Below are positions 1 through 10,284 of a stretch of 32,719 nt of DNA, piece after piece. Source of the stretch: an uncultured Clostridia bacterium (lineage in GTDB: Bacteria > Bacillota > Clostridia > TANB77 > CAG-508); NCBI GenBank assembly GCA_947624925.1, contig CANQMG010000004.1, forward strand, positions 1 through 32,719, written 5' to 3'. The notes under the pieces are model-generated. The model saw only the letters and a program-made list of their open reading frames with translations, searched no databases and had not been told where the DNA came from. The position numbers and the translations under genes are program-made. Within the stretch, counting starts at the first letter, position 1. Every line of letters begins with the position of its first letter.

Positions 1-129
1 ACTATCTGTTAATGCTTTTATTACATCAGTAATATTAAAATAATATTCTTCTTTATCTGCATTCCAAATACTTCGTATTTCATATCCTTCAAAAATATTT
101 GATATGATTTTTAATTTATTATTTTCCAT
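1..129 (-). CDS. BRO-N-like (phage antirepressor-type) protein, N-terminal 43 aa only, truncated by window edge
   Basis: Minus-strand ATG at 129..127 preceded by GGAGGG; translation MENNKLKIISNIFEGYEIRSIWNADKEEYYFNITDVIKALTDS resembles the Bro-N motif (IRxxWxxxxWYFxxxDVxxxLTDS). Confidence 0.6.
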   Translation of the reverse strand, partial: MENNKLKIISNIFEGYEIRSIWNADKEEYYFNITDVIKALTDS

Positions 130-246
130 TAAATATCCCTCCTCGTATACTTGTTTTAATATTATTTGCGAACATTTGTATTGTAGCATTTTTTGATTAC
201 ATATTCAATATTTTTACAAAAAAATATTGATTTTTTACACTAAAAA

Positions 247-282
247 AGAAGTGTCATCCATTTTATTTTGGATACACTCCTT
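247..282 (-). terminator. Rho-independent terminator downstream of secA
   Basis: Minus-strand AAGGAGTGTATCCA-loop-TGGATGACACTTCTT with a one-base bulge, followed by a T run (TTTTTT). Confidence 0.7.
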
Positions 283-380
283 ATTTTTCAATAGTTTTCA
301 ATTATATTTTTATAATTTGGATGGCAAACTTATTTTTGACACCTATTTTTCAAATTGTTGAAATTTTTGTAATAAGCTAT

Positions 381-3113
381 TTAAGCATTCTTTCCACAAC
401 AATTTTTGTATTTCTTCCCACTTCCACAAGGACAAGGATCATTTCTTCCCACTTTCGGTGTTGTATTCTTTACAGGTTGAGAATTTTTAGTTGTATTGTC
501 TAAGTCATTTAAGTTTTCTAATGATTCACTTGTTATTCTTGCTGTTTCTTCTCTTTTTAAGTTTTGTGCTTTTTGTATATTTAAAAGTAATTTTACGACA
601 TCAAATTTAATATCTTCTACCATTTGATCAAACATGTCAAATCCTTCTATTCTATATTGAACTACTGGATCTTTTTGACCATAAGCTCTTAGACCTATTC
701 CATCTTTTAATTCTTCCATAGCATCTATATGATCCATCCATTTTTGATCAACTACTTTTAGCATTACAACTCTTTCTAGTTCTCTTAAATCATTTTCTCC
801 AAAATTTTTTTCTTTTTCTTCATATTTATTTAATGTTATTTCTAATAATTTTTGTTCTAAATCATCAGCACTTTTGTAATCTAATTGGTCTAAATCTGTT
901 ATTCCTAAAATATCTTTAACTTCAAGATTTAATCCTTCTTTATTTATTTCTCCATTGTTATTATATCTTTGTACAATACTTTCTACAACTGAAGTTATCA
1001 TTTTTATTATATTATCTTTCATATTTTCGCCATCTAGAACTTGCTTTCTTTGTTTGTATATTATTTGTCTTTGTGTATTCATTACATCATCAAATTTTAA
1101 CACATGTTTACGCATTCCAAAATGCTTACTTTCTACTCTTTTCTGAGCTTTTTCAACAGCACCAGAAATTAATCCATGTTGTATAGGCAAATTTTCATCT
1201 GCTCCTAATGAATCATATACATTTGTTATCATATCACCGCCAAATATTTTCATTAAATCATCATCAAGTCCTATATAAAATCTAGATTCACCTATATCTC
1301 CTTGTCTACCACTTCTTCCTCTTAACTGATTGTCTATTCTTCTTGACTCATGTCTTTCAGTACCAATAATTTTTAGTCCACCTGCATCAATTACTTTTTG
1401 TTTTTCTACATCTATAACTTCATCATATTTTTTCTTTAATATATCAAACTCATTTCTTGCTTTTAATATTTCTTCATCATCTGTTTCATTATGTGCATTA
1501 GATTGTTCAATTAACTCGTCATTGTATCCTTTTTTTCTCATTTCTTGTTTTGCTAAATATTCGCTATTTCCACCAAGCATAATATCTGTACCACGTCCTG
1601 CCATATTAGTTGCAATTGTAACTGCACCATATTTACCAGCTTGTGCAATTATTTCTGCCTCTTTCTCATGATATTTAGCATTTAATACTTCATGCTTTAT
1701 TCCTTCTTTTTTTAGTATATTACTTAGCTTTTCAGATTTTTCAATTGAAACTGTACCAACTAGAACTGGCTGACCTTTTTTATTACTTTCTTTTATATCT
1801 TCTACTACAGCTCTAAATTTTGCATTTTCATTTTTATAAATTACATCATTATTATCTATTCTTCTCATTGGCTTATTTGTTGGAATAGATATAACATCTA
1901 AATTATAAATTTCTCTAAATTCTGATTCTTCTGTCATAGCTGTACCAGTCATTCCGGCAAGTTTATCATACATTCTGAAATAATTTTGAAAAGTTATTGT
2001 AGCTAAAGTTTTAGACTCATCTGCGATATTTACTTTTTCTTTTGCCTCAATTGCCTGATGTAATCCATTGTTATACCTTCTTCCATACATTATTCTTCCT
2101 GTAAATTCATCAACAATTAAAACTTCACCGTCTTTAACTATATAGTCTATATCCTTTTTCATTATTCCATGTGCTTTTAACGCCTGATTAATATGGTGAA
2201 CAATATCTGAATTCTCTAAATCATTAAGATTACCAACTCTAAATTCTTCCTCAGCTTTTTTTATACCTTTTTGAGTTAAAACAGCAGATTTTGCTTTTAA
2301 ATCTATTACATAATCATATTTTTCATTATCCTCAGCTTGTTCTATATCTTTTACGTCTTCTTCAACTATAACTTTAGGTGTTAACCTTCTCACAAAATCA
2401 TTAGCTTTTTTATACAATTCTGATGATTTATTTGCTCTACCAGAAATAATAAGCGGTGTTCTAGCCTCATCTATTAAAATACTATCTATCTCGTCCACTA
2501 TTGCGTAATTTAAACCTCTTTGAACTGCTTGTTCTTTATATATAACCATATTATCTCTTAAATAGTCAAAACCATATTCATTGTTTGTACCATAAGTTAT
2601 ATCACAATTATATGCTTCTTTTTTTGCTTTAGGGTCCATTCCACTTATACAAAGTCCAACACTTAATCCTAAAAATTTATAAAGTTTTCCCATCCATTCG
2701 CTATCTCTTTTAGCTAGATAGTCATTTACAGTTATTACATGAACGCCTTTACCTGTTAGAGCATTTAAATAAACTGGCAAAGTAGCAACTAATGTTTTAC
2801 CTTCTCCTGTTTTCATTTCTGCAATTCTACCTTGATGAAGTATTATACCTCCTATTAATTGAACATCAAAATGTCTCATTCCTAAAACTCTTTTTGAACC
2901 TTCTCTTACAACTGCAAAAGCTTCTGGCAAAATATCATCCAAATTTTCTCCTTTATCTAGTCGTTGCTTAAATTCAATTGTTTTATTTTGCAATTCTTTA
3001 TCTGTAAGTTTAGATATCTTTTCTTCTAAATTATTTATTTTGGTTACAATTGGCATAACTCTTTTTACTTCTTTTTCGCTATATGTACCAAAAATTTTAT
3101 CAAATATTCCCAT
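381..3113 (-). CDS. secA: Preprotein translocase subunit SecA
   Basis: 910 aa; [22 protein letters not shown], and the C-terminal zinc-binding tail [18 protein letters not shown]. Confidence 0.98.
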   Translation of the reverse strand: MGIFDKIFGTYSEKEVKRVMPIVTKINNLEEKISKLTDKELQNKTIEFKQRLDKGENLDDILPEAFAVVREGSKRVLGMRHFDVQLIGGIILHQGRIAEMKTGEGKTLVATLPVYLNALTGKGVHVITVNDYLAKRDSEWMGKLYKFLGLSVGLCISGMDPKAKKEAYNCDITYGTNNEYGFDYLRDNMVIYKEQAVQRGLNYAIVDEIDSILIDEARTPLIISGRANKSSELYKKANDFVRRLTPKVIVEEDVKDIEQAEDNEKYDYVIDLKAKSAVLTQKGIKKAEEEFRVGNLNDLENSDIVHHINQALKAHGIMKKDIDYIVKDGEVLIVDEFTGRIMYGRRYNNGLHQAIEAKEKVNIADESKTLATITFQNYFRMYDKLAGMTGTAMTEESEFREIYNLDVISIPTNKPMRRIDNNDVIYKNENAKFRAVVEDIKESNKKGQPVLVGTVSIEKSEKLSNILKKEGIKHEVLNAKYHEKEAEIIAQAGKYGAVTIATNMAGRGTDIMLGGNSEYLAKQEMRKKGYNDELIEQSNAHNETDDEEILKARNEFDILKKKYDEVIDVEKQKVIDAGGLKIIGTERHESRRIDNQLRGRSGRQGDIGESRFYIGLDDDLMKIFGGDMITNVYDSLGADENLPIQHGLISGAVEKAQKRVESKHFGMRKHVLKFDDVMNTQRQIIYKQRKQVLDGENMKDNIIKMITSVVESIVQRYNNNGEINKEGLNLEVKDILGITDLDQLDYKSADDLEQKLLEITLNKYEEKEKNFGENDLRELERVVMLKVVDQKWMDHIDAMEELKDGIGLRAYGQKDPVVQYRIEGFDMFDQMVEDIKFDVVKLLLNIQKAQNLKREETARITSESLENLNDLDNTTKNSQPVKNTTPKVGRNDPCPCGSGKKYKNCCGKNA

Positions 3114-3147
3114 TTTATATTTGCCTCCTAATTTATATTGTACAAGT

Positions 3148-3176
3148 AATATATCATTATTTTACACATTTATCAA
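3148..3176 (-). promoter_or_regulatory. Candidate sigma-A promoter for secA (TTGATA-N17-TATATT)
   Basis: Minus strand -35 TTGATA (3176..3171), 17-nt spacer, -10 TATATT (3153..3148), upstream of the secA RBS. Confidence 0.55.
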
Positions 3177-3181
3177 GGTTA

Positions 3182-6100
3182 TTATATTAATTTATATTTT
3201 ATATTAATTTCATTAAGAATTTCTTCATTACAATATATTGTTCCACAATCTAGTTTTTCTCCATTATTTAAGACTTGTACTTTAGTATTATTTTTTTCTC
3301 CTGAGAAAAATCTTAACATTCCTTTTAGTTTATTTCGTTCTTCATTGTCTAATTTTGTTATATCTATTAATATAGTATTTTCTTTTTTTACTCCAAAATC
3401 TTGTATAGATTTAGCAACAATTTTTACATCTTCATCTTCTCTAATACTCAATCTTCCTTCTACAATAACTATATTATCTACCATTAATGAATTTACAGCA
3501 TTTTGATATGCACTTTCAAATACAATTACTTCTGCTGTTCCATATAAATCTTCAATTGTTATAAATGCCATTAATTTGTTATTTTTTGTATATTTCTTTT
3601 TTATATTACTTATTATTCCTGCGTATTTTACTATTTGTCCATCACTATAATTTGTATGTCCAGAACTTTCTAATTCTTCTTTTATTTCTATCATTTTCAT
3701 TGTATTTATATTAGTTTGTTCTTCTATCTGCTCTCTTATTTTATAAAGTGGATGACCTGATATATATATGCCTAACATTTCTTTTTCCATAGATAATAAT
3801 TCTTTTTCGCTATATTCCTCATATTCTGTAATTGTATATTGTAGTTCTTCTTTTTCTTCTTGTTCAAAACTACTTAAGTCAAACATACTTACTTGTCCTT
3901 TTAAGCTTTTTCTATTTGTATCTTGTATTGTGTCTATTATCTTTTCGAAATTTTCTAATAATGTCCTTCTATTTTTTCCCAAATTATCAAATGCTCCAGC
4001 TTTTATTAAACTTTCTATACATTTTTTATTAACAGCTTCTCCTTGTATTCTTTCACAAAAATCTATTAGATTTTTAAATTCTCCATTATCTACTCTTTCT
4101 TTAACAATTGCATCAATTGCTACTATTCCTACATTTTTTATACTTCCTAGTCCAAATCTAATTTTCCCGTCATATACTGTAAATCTTGTTGAACTTTTAT
4201 TAATATCTGGTTTTAATATATCTATATTTAGTTTTTTACATTCATCTATATATAATGGTATTTTATCTAAATTACCTAAAAAGCTATTTAAAGTTGCTGC
4301 CATAAATTCTTCTTTATAATATGCTTTTAAATACGCTGTTCTATATGATACTACTGCATATGCAGCTGCATGAGATTTATTAAAAGCATATTTTGCAAAT
4401 TCAGCCATTTCATCAAATATTTTATTTGCAGATTCTTTGTCTATTCCATTTCTTACACAACCTGGGACAATAACATTTCCATTATCATCTACTTGACCAT
4501 TTATAAATATTTCTCTTTCTTTGGCCATTATATCTAACTTTTTCTTTCCCATTGCTCTTCTAACTAGGTCTGCTCTTCCTAATGAATATCCAGCTAAATC
4601 TCTTACTATTTGCATTACTTGTTCTTGATATACCATACAGCCATAAGTTACCTTAAGTATTGGCTCTAACGCAGGATGTGTGTACTCTGCATGTTCTGGA
4701 TTTAATTTATTTTTTATATATCTTGGTATTTGGTCCATTGGACCTGGTCTATATAGTGAAACTCCTGCAATAATATCTTCTAGGCTATCAGGTTTTAATT
4801 CTTTCATAAAGTTAGTCATTCCGGCACTTTCGAATTGAAATATTCCAACTGTTTTTCCATCTCCCCAAAGCTTATAAACATTTGGATCATTCATTTTATT
4901 ATCAAATTTTACATCTATTCCTCTATTTTGTTTTATTAATTTTATTGCATCTGCAATTACTGTTAATGTTCTTAAGCCTAAAAAATCCATTTTTAACAAT
5001 CCTAATTCTTCTAGAATTGTCATTGTATATTGTGTTGATATAGCTCCATCATTTACATATAACGGTACATATGTATCAACAGGGTCTTTTGTAATAACAA
5101 CTCCACAAGCATGTGTAGATGCTTGTCTTGGCATACCTTCAAGTCCCATTGCTATATCTAATAATTTTTTTATTTCTTCATTACCCTCATATAAATCTTT
5201 TAATTCTTTATTTTGTTCTAGTGCTTTTTTTATAGTTATATGAATTTCCATAGGTATCATTTTTGCAAGTTTGTCTGCTTCTGCATATGGAATATCTAAA
5301 GCTCTTCCAACATCTCTTATTACCATTCTTGCTGACATTGTACCAAATGTAATTATTTGAGATACATGATCTCTGCCATATTTTCTTGCTACATAATCAA
5401 TAACTTCTTGTCTTCTTTCATAACAAAAATCAACATCAAAATCCGGCATACTTATTCTTTCTGGATTTAAAAATCTTTCAAACAATAAGTTATATTTTAT
5501 TGGGTCAATATCTGTTATTTCTATTGCATATGCAACAATTGAGCCTGCTCCAGAACCACGCCCTGGCCCAACAGGAATTCCATTTGATTTTGCATAATGT
5601 ATGAAATCCCAAACAATTAAAAAATAGTCTACATATCCCATTTTTTTTATTACAGAAATCTCATATTCTAGTCTTTCCATTATTTCTTTTGATGGATTTT
5701 GACCATACCTATTTTTTATACCATCATAACAAAGTTTTAAAAAATAGTCATAGTGTGTATCATACCCTTCTGGAACTTCGTAATTTGGAAGGATTGTATG
5801 TCCAAATTCGAATTCAACATTACATTTATCTGCAATTTTAACAGTATTTTCTATAGCTTCTGGTATATTAGGGAAAAATTCTTTTACTTCTTCAGTACTT
5901 TTTAAATAAAAATCATCTGTTTCAAATCTCATTCTATCTATGTCTGTCATTTTCTTTCCCGTTTGTATGCAAAGCAATACTTCATGGTTATATGCATCTT
6001 CTTTTCTTGAATAATGTGCATCATTTGTTGCAACCAATGGGATATCAAGTTTTCTAGATAATTCTACTAATTTTTGATTTACTAATGCTTGGTTTGCTAG

Positions 6101-6634
6101 TGTATTGGTTTGTATTTCTAAATAATAGTCTTCTCCAAATAAATTTTTATACCACTTAGCTATTTCTTCTGCTTTTTGCATATCGCCTTTTAAAATCGCT
6201 TGTGGCAAACTTCCGGCTAAACAAGCACTACAACATATAAGCCCTTTATGATACTTTTCTAAAACTTCCAAATCTATTCTTGGTTTATAATAAAAACCTT
6301 CTGTAAATCCTATAGAAACCATTTTACTTAAGTTTTTGTAACCTTCATTATTTTTTGCAAGTAATATTAAATGATTATATTTATTATCTATATTAGGTTC
6401 TTTATCAAATCTCGTTCTTGGTGCTACGTACACTTCACATCCAATAATGGGCTTTATACCTTCTTTTTTACAGGCTTTATAAAATTCTATTACCCCATAC
6501 ATAACGCCGTGGTCTGTAATTGCAATAGCATCCATTCCCATCTCTTTAGCTCTTATTGGTAAGTCTTTTATTCTATTTGCTCCGTCTAATAGACTGTATT
6601 CACTATGAACATGTAGGTGCACAAATTCTCCCAT
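3182..6634 (-). CDS. dnaE: DNA polymerase III subunit alpha (DnaE)
   Basis: 1150 aa; PHP N-terminus FVHLHVHSEYSLLDGA, GPGRGSGAGSIVAYAIEITDIDP, PDFDVDFCYERR, and a C-terminal OB-fold region. Confidence 0.97.
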   Translation of the reverse strand: MGEFVHLHVHSEYSLLDGANRIKDLPIRAKEMGMDAIAITDHGVMYGVIEFYKACKKEGIKPIIGCEVYVAPRTRFDKEPNIDNKYNHLILLAKNNEGYKNLSKMVSIGFTEGFYYKPRIDLEVLEKYHKGLICCSACLAGSLPQAILKGDMQKAEEIAKWYKNLFGEDYYLEIQTNTLANQALVNQKLVELSRKLDIPLVATNDAHYSRKEDAYNHEVLLCIQTGKKMTDIDRMRFETDDFYLKSTEEVKEFFPNIPEAIENTVKIADKCNVEFEFGHTILPNYEVPEGYDTHYDYFLKLCYDGIKNRYGQNPSKEIMERLEYEISVIKKMGYVDYFLIVWDFIHYAKSNGIPVGPGRGSGAGSIVAYAIEITDIDPIKYNLLFERFLNPERISMPDFDVDFCYERRQEVIDYVARKYGRDHVSQIITFGTMSARMVIRDVGRALDIPYAEADKLAKMIPMEIHITIKKALEQNKELKDLYEGNEEIKKLLDIAMGLEGMPRQASTHACGVVITKDPVDTYVPLYVNDGAISTQYTMTILEELGLLKMDFLGLRTLTVIADAIKLIKQNRGIDVKFDNKMNDPNVYKLWGDGKTVGIFQFESAGMTNFMKELKPDSLEDIIAGVSLYRPGPMDQIPRYIKNKLNPEHAEYTHPALEPILKVTYGCMVYQEQVMQIVRDLAGYSLGRADLVRRAMGKKKLDIMAKEREIFINGQVDDNGNVIVPGCVRNGIDKESANKIFDEMAEFAKYAFNKSHAAAYAVVSYRTAYLKAYYKEEFMAATLNSFLGNLDKIPLYIDECKKLNIDILKPDINKSSTRFTVYDGKIRFGLGSIKNVGIVAIDAIVKERVDNGEFKNLIDFCERIQGEAVNKKCIESLIKAGAFDNLGKNRRTLLENFEKIIDTIQDTNRKSLKGQVSMFDLSSFEQEEKEELQYTITEYEEYSEKELLSMEKEMLGIYISGHPLYKIREQIEEQTNINTMKMIEIKEELESSGHTNYSDGQIVKYAGIISNIKKKYTKNNKLMAFITIEDLYGTAEVIVFESAYQNAVNSLMVDNIVIVEGRLSIREDEDVKIVAKSIQDFGVKKENTILIDITKLDNEERNKLKGMLRFFSGEKNNTKVQVLNNGEKLDCGTIYCNEEILNEINIKYKLI

Positions 6635-6753
6635 TATACAATTCTCCCTTGCTTATTTTAAATTGAATAACTACATAATTTTTTTCTTTAGGATATAAAA
6701 TAGTATATTTCATATTTATAAAAAAATCAACTATCAAAAAATTTATTTTTTTA

Positions 6754-6782
6754 TTGACTTTTTGATTAAACATTATTATAAT
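6754..6782 (+). promoter_or_regulatory. Strong sigma-A type promoter for the coiled-coil gene
   Basis: TTGACT (6754..6759), 17-nt spacer, TATAAT (6777..6782), followed by AGGAAGGAGGG and ATG at 6814. Confidence 0.75.
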
Positions 6783-6813
6783 ACATTTATATTATTTAGG
6801 AAGGAGGGAAAAT

Positions 6814-7647
6814 ATGTCAACTGATTTTGAAACTAATCTTTTTAAGAAGTTAGATGCTTTCGAAGATGGCATTTCTAAAAAATTCAAAATTATTGAAGAC
6901 AGTGTATCAGAAAAATTCAATGTTTTTGAAGATGGTATATCAGAAAAATTCAATGTTTTTGAAGATGGTATTTTAAAAAAATTCAACGTTTTTAAAGATG
7001 ATATTTCTGAAAAGCTTAAAGTTTTTGAAGATGGTATTTTAAATAAATTTGATAATCTTACAACTCAATTTAATAATCTTCAAACTAATTTTGATAATCT
7101 TTCAGCTAGTTTCGCAAAACTTTCAGAACAGGTTAATGAAAATACAGCTAAAATTGATAAGCTTTCAGAACAAGTCAATGAAAATACAGCTAAAATTGAT
7201 AAGCTTTCAGAACAAGTTAATGAAAATACAGCTAAAATTGCTAGGCTTTCAGAGCAAGTTAATGAAAATACAGCCAAAATTGATAGGCTTTCAGAGCAAG
7301 TTAATGAAAACACAGCTAAAATTGATAAGCTTTCAGCTAATTTTGCTAAACTTTCAGAACAGGTTAATAAAAATACAACTAAAATTAATGAATTATCATC
7401 TAAAATTAACAATATAGAAATTGAACTAAAAGATACTCAAGATATTGTAACAAGAAATAATAACATCTTAGCTAGACATGAAGTTGAATTTGAAAAAAAG
7501 CTAAATGCACTATTTGATTCATTCTCTGTAAATACAGATAAACATGATGTATATGATAAGTCAATATCTTCTTTAAATTCAAAATTTTATAATCATGATA
7601 TTAGAATTTCTGCTTTGGAAGATTTTGTTATGAAGAAAACAAGTTAA
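6814..7647 (+). CDS. Repetitive alpha-helical coiled-coil protein of unknown function
   Basis: 277 aa ORF with strong RBS and promoter; N-terminal 11-aa repeats (FEDGISEKFNV type) and central 14-aa repeats (LSEQVNENTAKIDK); no signal peptide or TM segment seen. Confidence 0.85.
   Translation: MSTDFETNLFKKLDAFEDGISKKFKIIEDSVSEKFNVFEDGISEKFNVFEDGILKKFNVFKDDISEKLKVFEDGILNKFDNLTTQFNNLQTNFDNLSASFAKLSEQVNENTAKIDKLSEQVNENTAKIDKLSEQVNENTAKIARLSEQVNENTAKIDRLSEQVNENTAKIDKLSANFAKLSEQVNKNTTKINELSSKINNIEIELKDTQDIVTRNNNILARHEVEFEKKLNALFDSFSVNTDKHDVYDKSISSLNSKFYNHDIRISALEDFVMKKTS
6859..7056 (+). repeat. Six tandem 33-bp (11-aa) repeats
   Basis: FEDGISKKFKI / IEDSVSEKFNV / FEDGISEKFNV / FEDGILKKFNV / FKDDISEKLKV / FEDGILNKFDN read directly in frame. 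Confidence 0.9.
7120..7329 (+). repeat. Five tandem 42-bp (14-aa) repeats
   Basis: Near-identical units of ctttcagaacaagttaatgaaaatacagctaaaattgataag at 7120, 7162, 7204, 7246 and 7288; a degenerate sixth at 7351..7392 after a 21-nt half unit. Confidence 0.95.
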
Positions 7648-7670
7648 TATCTAACTTTCAAAATAATTTT

Positions 7671-7735
7671 AATCCAAAATCCAACTTATATAAGTTATTA
7701 TATTTAAATAATTTATATAAGTTGGATTTTGGATT
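7671..7735. terminator. Long hairpin between convergent genes, probable bidirectional terminator
   Basis: Perfect 23-bp arms AATCCAAAATCCAACTTATATAA / TTATATAAGTTGGATTTTGGATT, extendable inward by a G-U pair and 5 more pairs, leaving about a 7-nt loop. Confidence 0.7.
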
Positions 7736-7758
7736 TATAATTAAATTTTACTTAATAT

Positions 7759-8979
7759 CTATTTTAATGCTTCATCTAATACTTTTGCTAAGTATTTCAT
7801 ACTAGTTAAACATTGCTCCAAAGTATTTCCTGTTGCACCAACTTCTATTATTGAGGCCGCATTTGTTACATGTTGATTATACCTAGCATCTCTTAATATT
7901 ATTGGTCTAAACAATCCTGGATATAATTCGTTTGCTTTTTCTTGTATCTTCACAGCAAATTTCAAATTTTCCTTCCAATTCTTATGTGATGCTCCTCCAC
8001 CAGATGTTCCTATTACAAACATTATTTGTGCAGCATAATCATCTCCTATTTTTACAGTTGGAGCATATTCCGACATACTGCCTACTGCATCTCTATGCAA
8101 ATCAAATACAATTTGTGTATCTGGATTATTTTTTAATTCTTTATTAATTGTTTCTAATGATCTATCATATGAACCATTATAAGCTGGATAATCGTGTTTC
8201 GTTTTATTGTGAACTACATTAAATCCATATGTTTCTAAATATTTTTGAAGCTCATCACCAACTCTAGAAACAGAATAATTTAAATCTGTTGTTCTATAGT
8301 TTCCCGTAGCTTTATATTTAAATCTATCTGTAGCAGTATAGCTTTCACACGTATGAGTATGATATATAATAACATCTTTTTTATTATCAATATTAAAATT
8401 GTCAGATGTTAGCATATCATCTGTTAATTTAAACTTAGTTTGATTCTTTACTTCAATTGTATTATATTTGTTTGTATAACTTGCATTTATATTATTATCA
8501 GTTATAATTTTGGTTTCTACATTTGTTTGTGCTAATATAACTTCTTCATTGTAATTACTTGTATTTTCTTTTTCATCTTCATCTTTTTTAGCAATATTCT
8601 CTTCATTATTTTCTACTAGTTCTTGATTTTCTTTATTATTAATTTCAATGCCATTTAAAATACTCATTTGATAACCCAATATTCTTTTTACATTATTTCC
8701 ACTTCGTGTTGTAGTTAATATATAATCTTCATATTCTTCTATATTTATATTTTGATTATCTTTAATATTTACAACAGGCATTGCAATTTTTAAGCAATTT
8801 AAAAAATCAAAATTAAATATAGAACTTACTGAAGAATCTATACTTTTTTCTATTTTACTGTTTAAATTTTTTTCTTTATATTCATTTAAAAATCTAGCAG
8901 AAGATATAACAATTAATATTGTCATTAATATTCCTACTAGATATTTAAATATATCCTTTAAATTTACAATTGCTATCAT
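7759..8979 (-). CDS. spoIIP: Stage II sporulation protein P (SpoIIP)
   Basis: N-terminal TM segment; VIIYHTHTCESY, VFDLHRDAVG and IIEVGATGNTLEQ motifs of the SpoIIP amidase domain. Confidence 0.93.
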   Translation of the reverse strand: MIAIVNLKDIFKYLVGILMTILIVISSARFLNEYKEKNLNSKIEKSIDSSVSSIFNFDFLNCLKIAMPVVNIKDNQNINIEEYEDYILTTTRSGNNVKRILGYQMSILNGIEINNKENQELVENNEENIAKKDEDEKENTSNYNEEVILAQTNVETKIITDNNINASYTNKYNTIEVKNQTKFKLTDDMLTSDNFNIDNKKDVIIYHTHTCESYTATDRFKYKATGNYRTTDLNYSVSRVGDELQKYLETYGFNVVHNKTKHDYPAYNGSYDRSLETINKELKNNPDTQIVFDLHRDAVGSMSEYAPTVKIGDDYAAQIMFVIGTSGGGASHKNWKENLKFAVKIQEKANELYPGLFRPIILRDARYNQHVTNAASIIEVGATGNTLEQCLTSMKYLAKVLDEALK

Positions 8980-9039
8980 AATTTCTCCTTTGTCCTATAA
9001 TATATATATTATAAGATTAGGATAAATATGATTGTTAAT

Positions 9040-10284
9040 TTATATATTATTTAAAATTTCTTTTACATTTAAATCTATTTGTATAACTTTACCAGTATCC
9101 ATATTTTTTAATTGTACTTTTTTACTCTTTAGTTCTTCATCTCCTATAACTATAAGATATTTAGCACCTATTTTATTAGCATATTTAAGTTGAGCATTGA
9201 AGCTCCTATCTGAAATATTAGTTTCAACAATCTTACCACTATTTCTTAATTCATTAGCAAGCATTGTAGTAGCATATATAAATTGTTCGTTTGTAGTTGT
9301 TAATAGATAAATATCAGGTTTTTGTGTTTCTTGCTTTTTATATTCTTGTAATAACAAAACTATTCTATCCATTCCTAATCCAAATCCAACTGCTGGAGTA
9401 GATGTTCCACCTAATGTTTCTACAAGGCCATCATATCTACCTCCACCACCTACAGCAAGATTTAAATCCTCTGAAATAAATTCAAATACAGTTTTATTAT
9501 AATAGTCTAATCCTCTTACAATACTTGAGTCAATTTCATATTTAATATTTAAATTATCTAACATAAATTTAAGACTTTCAAAATACTTCTTACAATCATC
9601 ACATAAATAATCTAAAATTGTTGGTAAACCATTTTTAACATCTTGGCATTTTTCTTGCTTACAATCAATTATTCTCATAGGATTTTTATTATATCTAATC
9701 TTGCAATCTTCACACATTCCATCAATTTTATCTGCTAAATATTCTTTTAATGCTTTTACATACTTTGCTCTACATTCTTTGCACCCTATTGAATTAATTT
9801 TTAACGTTAGTTTATCTAATACTCCTAATTTTTCAAATAACTTGCATGCTATGGAAATTACTTCTACATCAGTTAAAACACTGCTACTTCCAAACATTTC
9901 TACACCAAATTGACTAAATTCTCTATATCTTCCTTTTTGCATTTTTTCATATCTATACATACTACCTGTATACCATAGTTTAACAGGTGATGTTCTTGAT
10001 GAAAATCCATTTTCTATGTATGCTCTTACTACACCAGCTGTAAGTTCTGGCCTTAGTGTTATACTTCTTCCACCTTTATCTAAAAAAGTATACATCTCTT
10101 TACTTACAACATCTGTTTCATTTCCAACTCCTCTTGCAAAAAGTTCAGTCGCCTCAAAAATTGGTGTCCTTATTTGCTTTATATTATAAGTGTTACATAT
10201 TTCTTTTATATTTTTTTCTATTTCTTCCCAAATTTCCATTTCTTCAAAAAATATATCTTTTGTTCCCTTTTGTTTTTGTATCAT
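9040..10284 (-). CDS. hisS: Histidyl-tRNA synthetase
   Basis: 414 aa; QKGTKDI start, class II motifs, RGLDYYNKTVFEF and AVGGGGRYDGL. Confidence 0.97.
   Translation of the reverse strand: MIQKQKGTKDIFFEEMEIWEEIEKNIKEICNTYNIKQIRTPIFEATELFARGVGNETDVVSKEMYTFLDKGGRSITLRPELTAGVVRAYIENGFSSRTSPVKLWYTGSMYRYEKMQKGRYREFSQFGVEMFGSSSVLTDVEVISIACKLFEKLGVLDKLTLKINSIGCKECRAKYVKALKEYLADKIDGMCEDCKIRYNKNPMRIIDCKQEKCQDVKNGLPTILDYLCDDCKKYFESLKFMLDNLNIKYEIDSSIVRGLDYYNKTVFEFISEDLNLAVGGGGRYDGLVETLGGTSTPAVGFGLGMDRIVLLLQEYKKQETQKPDIYLLTTTNEQFIYATTMLANELRNSGKIVETNISDRSFNAQLKYANKIGAKYLIVIGDEELKSKKVQLKNMDTGKVIQIDLNVKEILNNI

Noticed and set aside
3768-4319. Plus-strand ORFs antisense to dnaE, secA, priA and other core genes
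   Set aside because: Overlap fully with strongly supported minus-strand genes; Ser/Phe/Ile-rich composition is typical of antisense frames in low-GC genomes.
7120-7392. CRISPR-like direct repeat array
   Set aside because: Units are contiguous with no unique spacers, and the array translates in frame as a 14-aa protein repeat; no cas genes.
7049-7417. Long ORFs in other frames and on the opposite strand across the repeat array (7049..7417 +, 7080..7412 -)
   Set aside because: They are repeat-driven shadows of the in-frame coiled-coil gene and lack RBS or family motifs.
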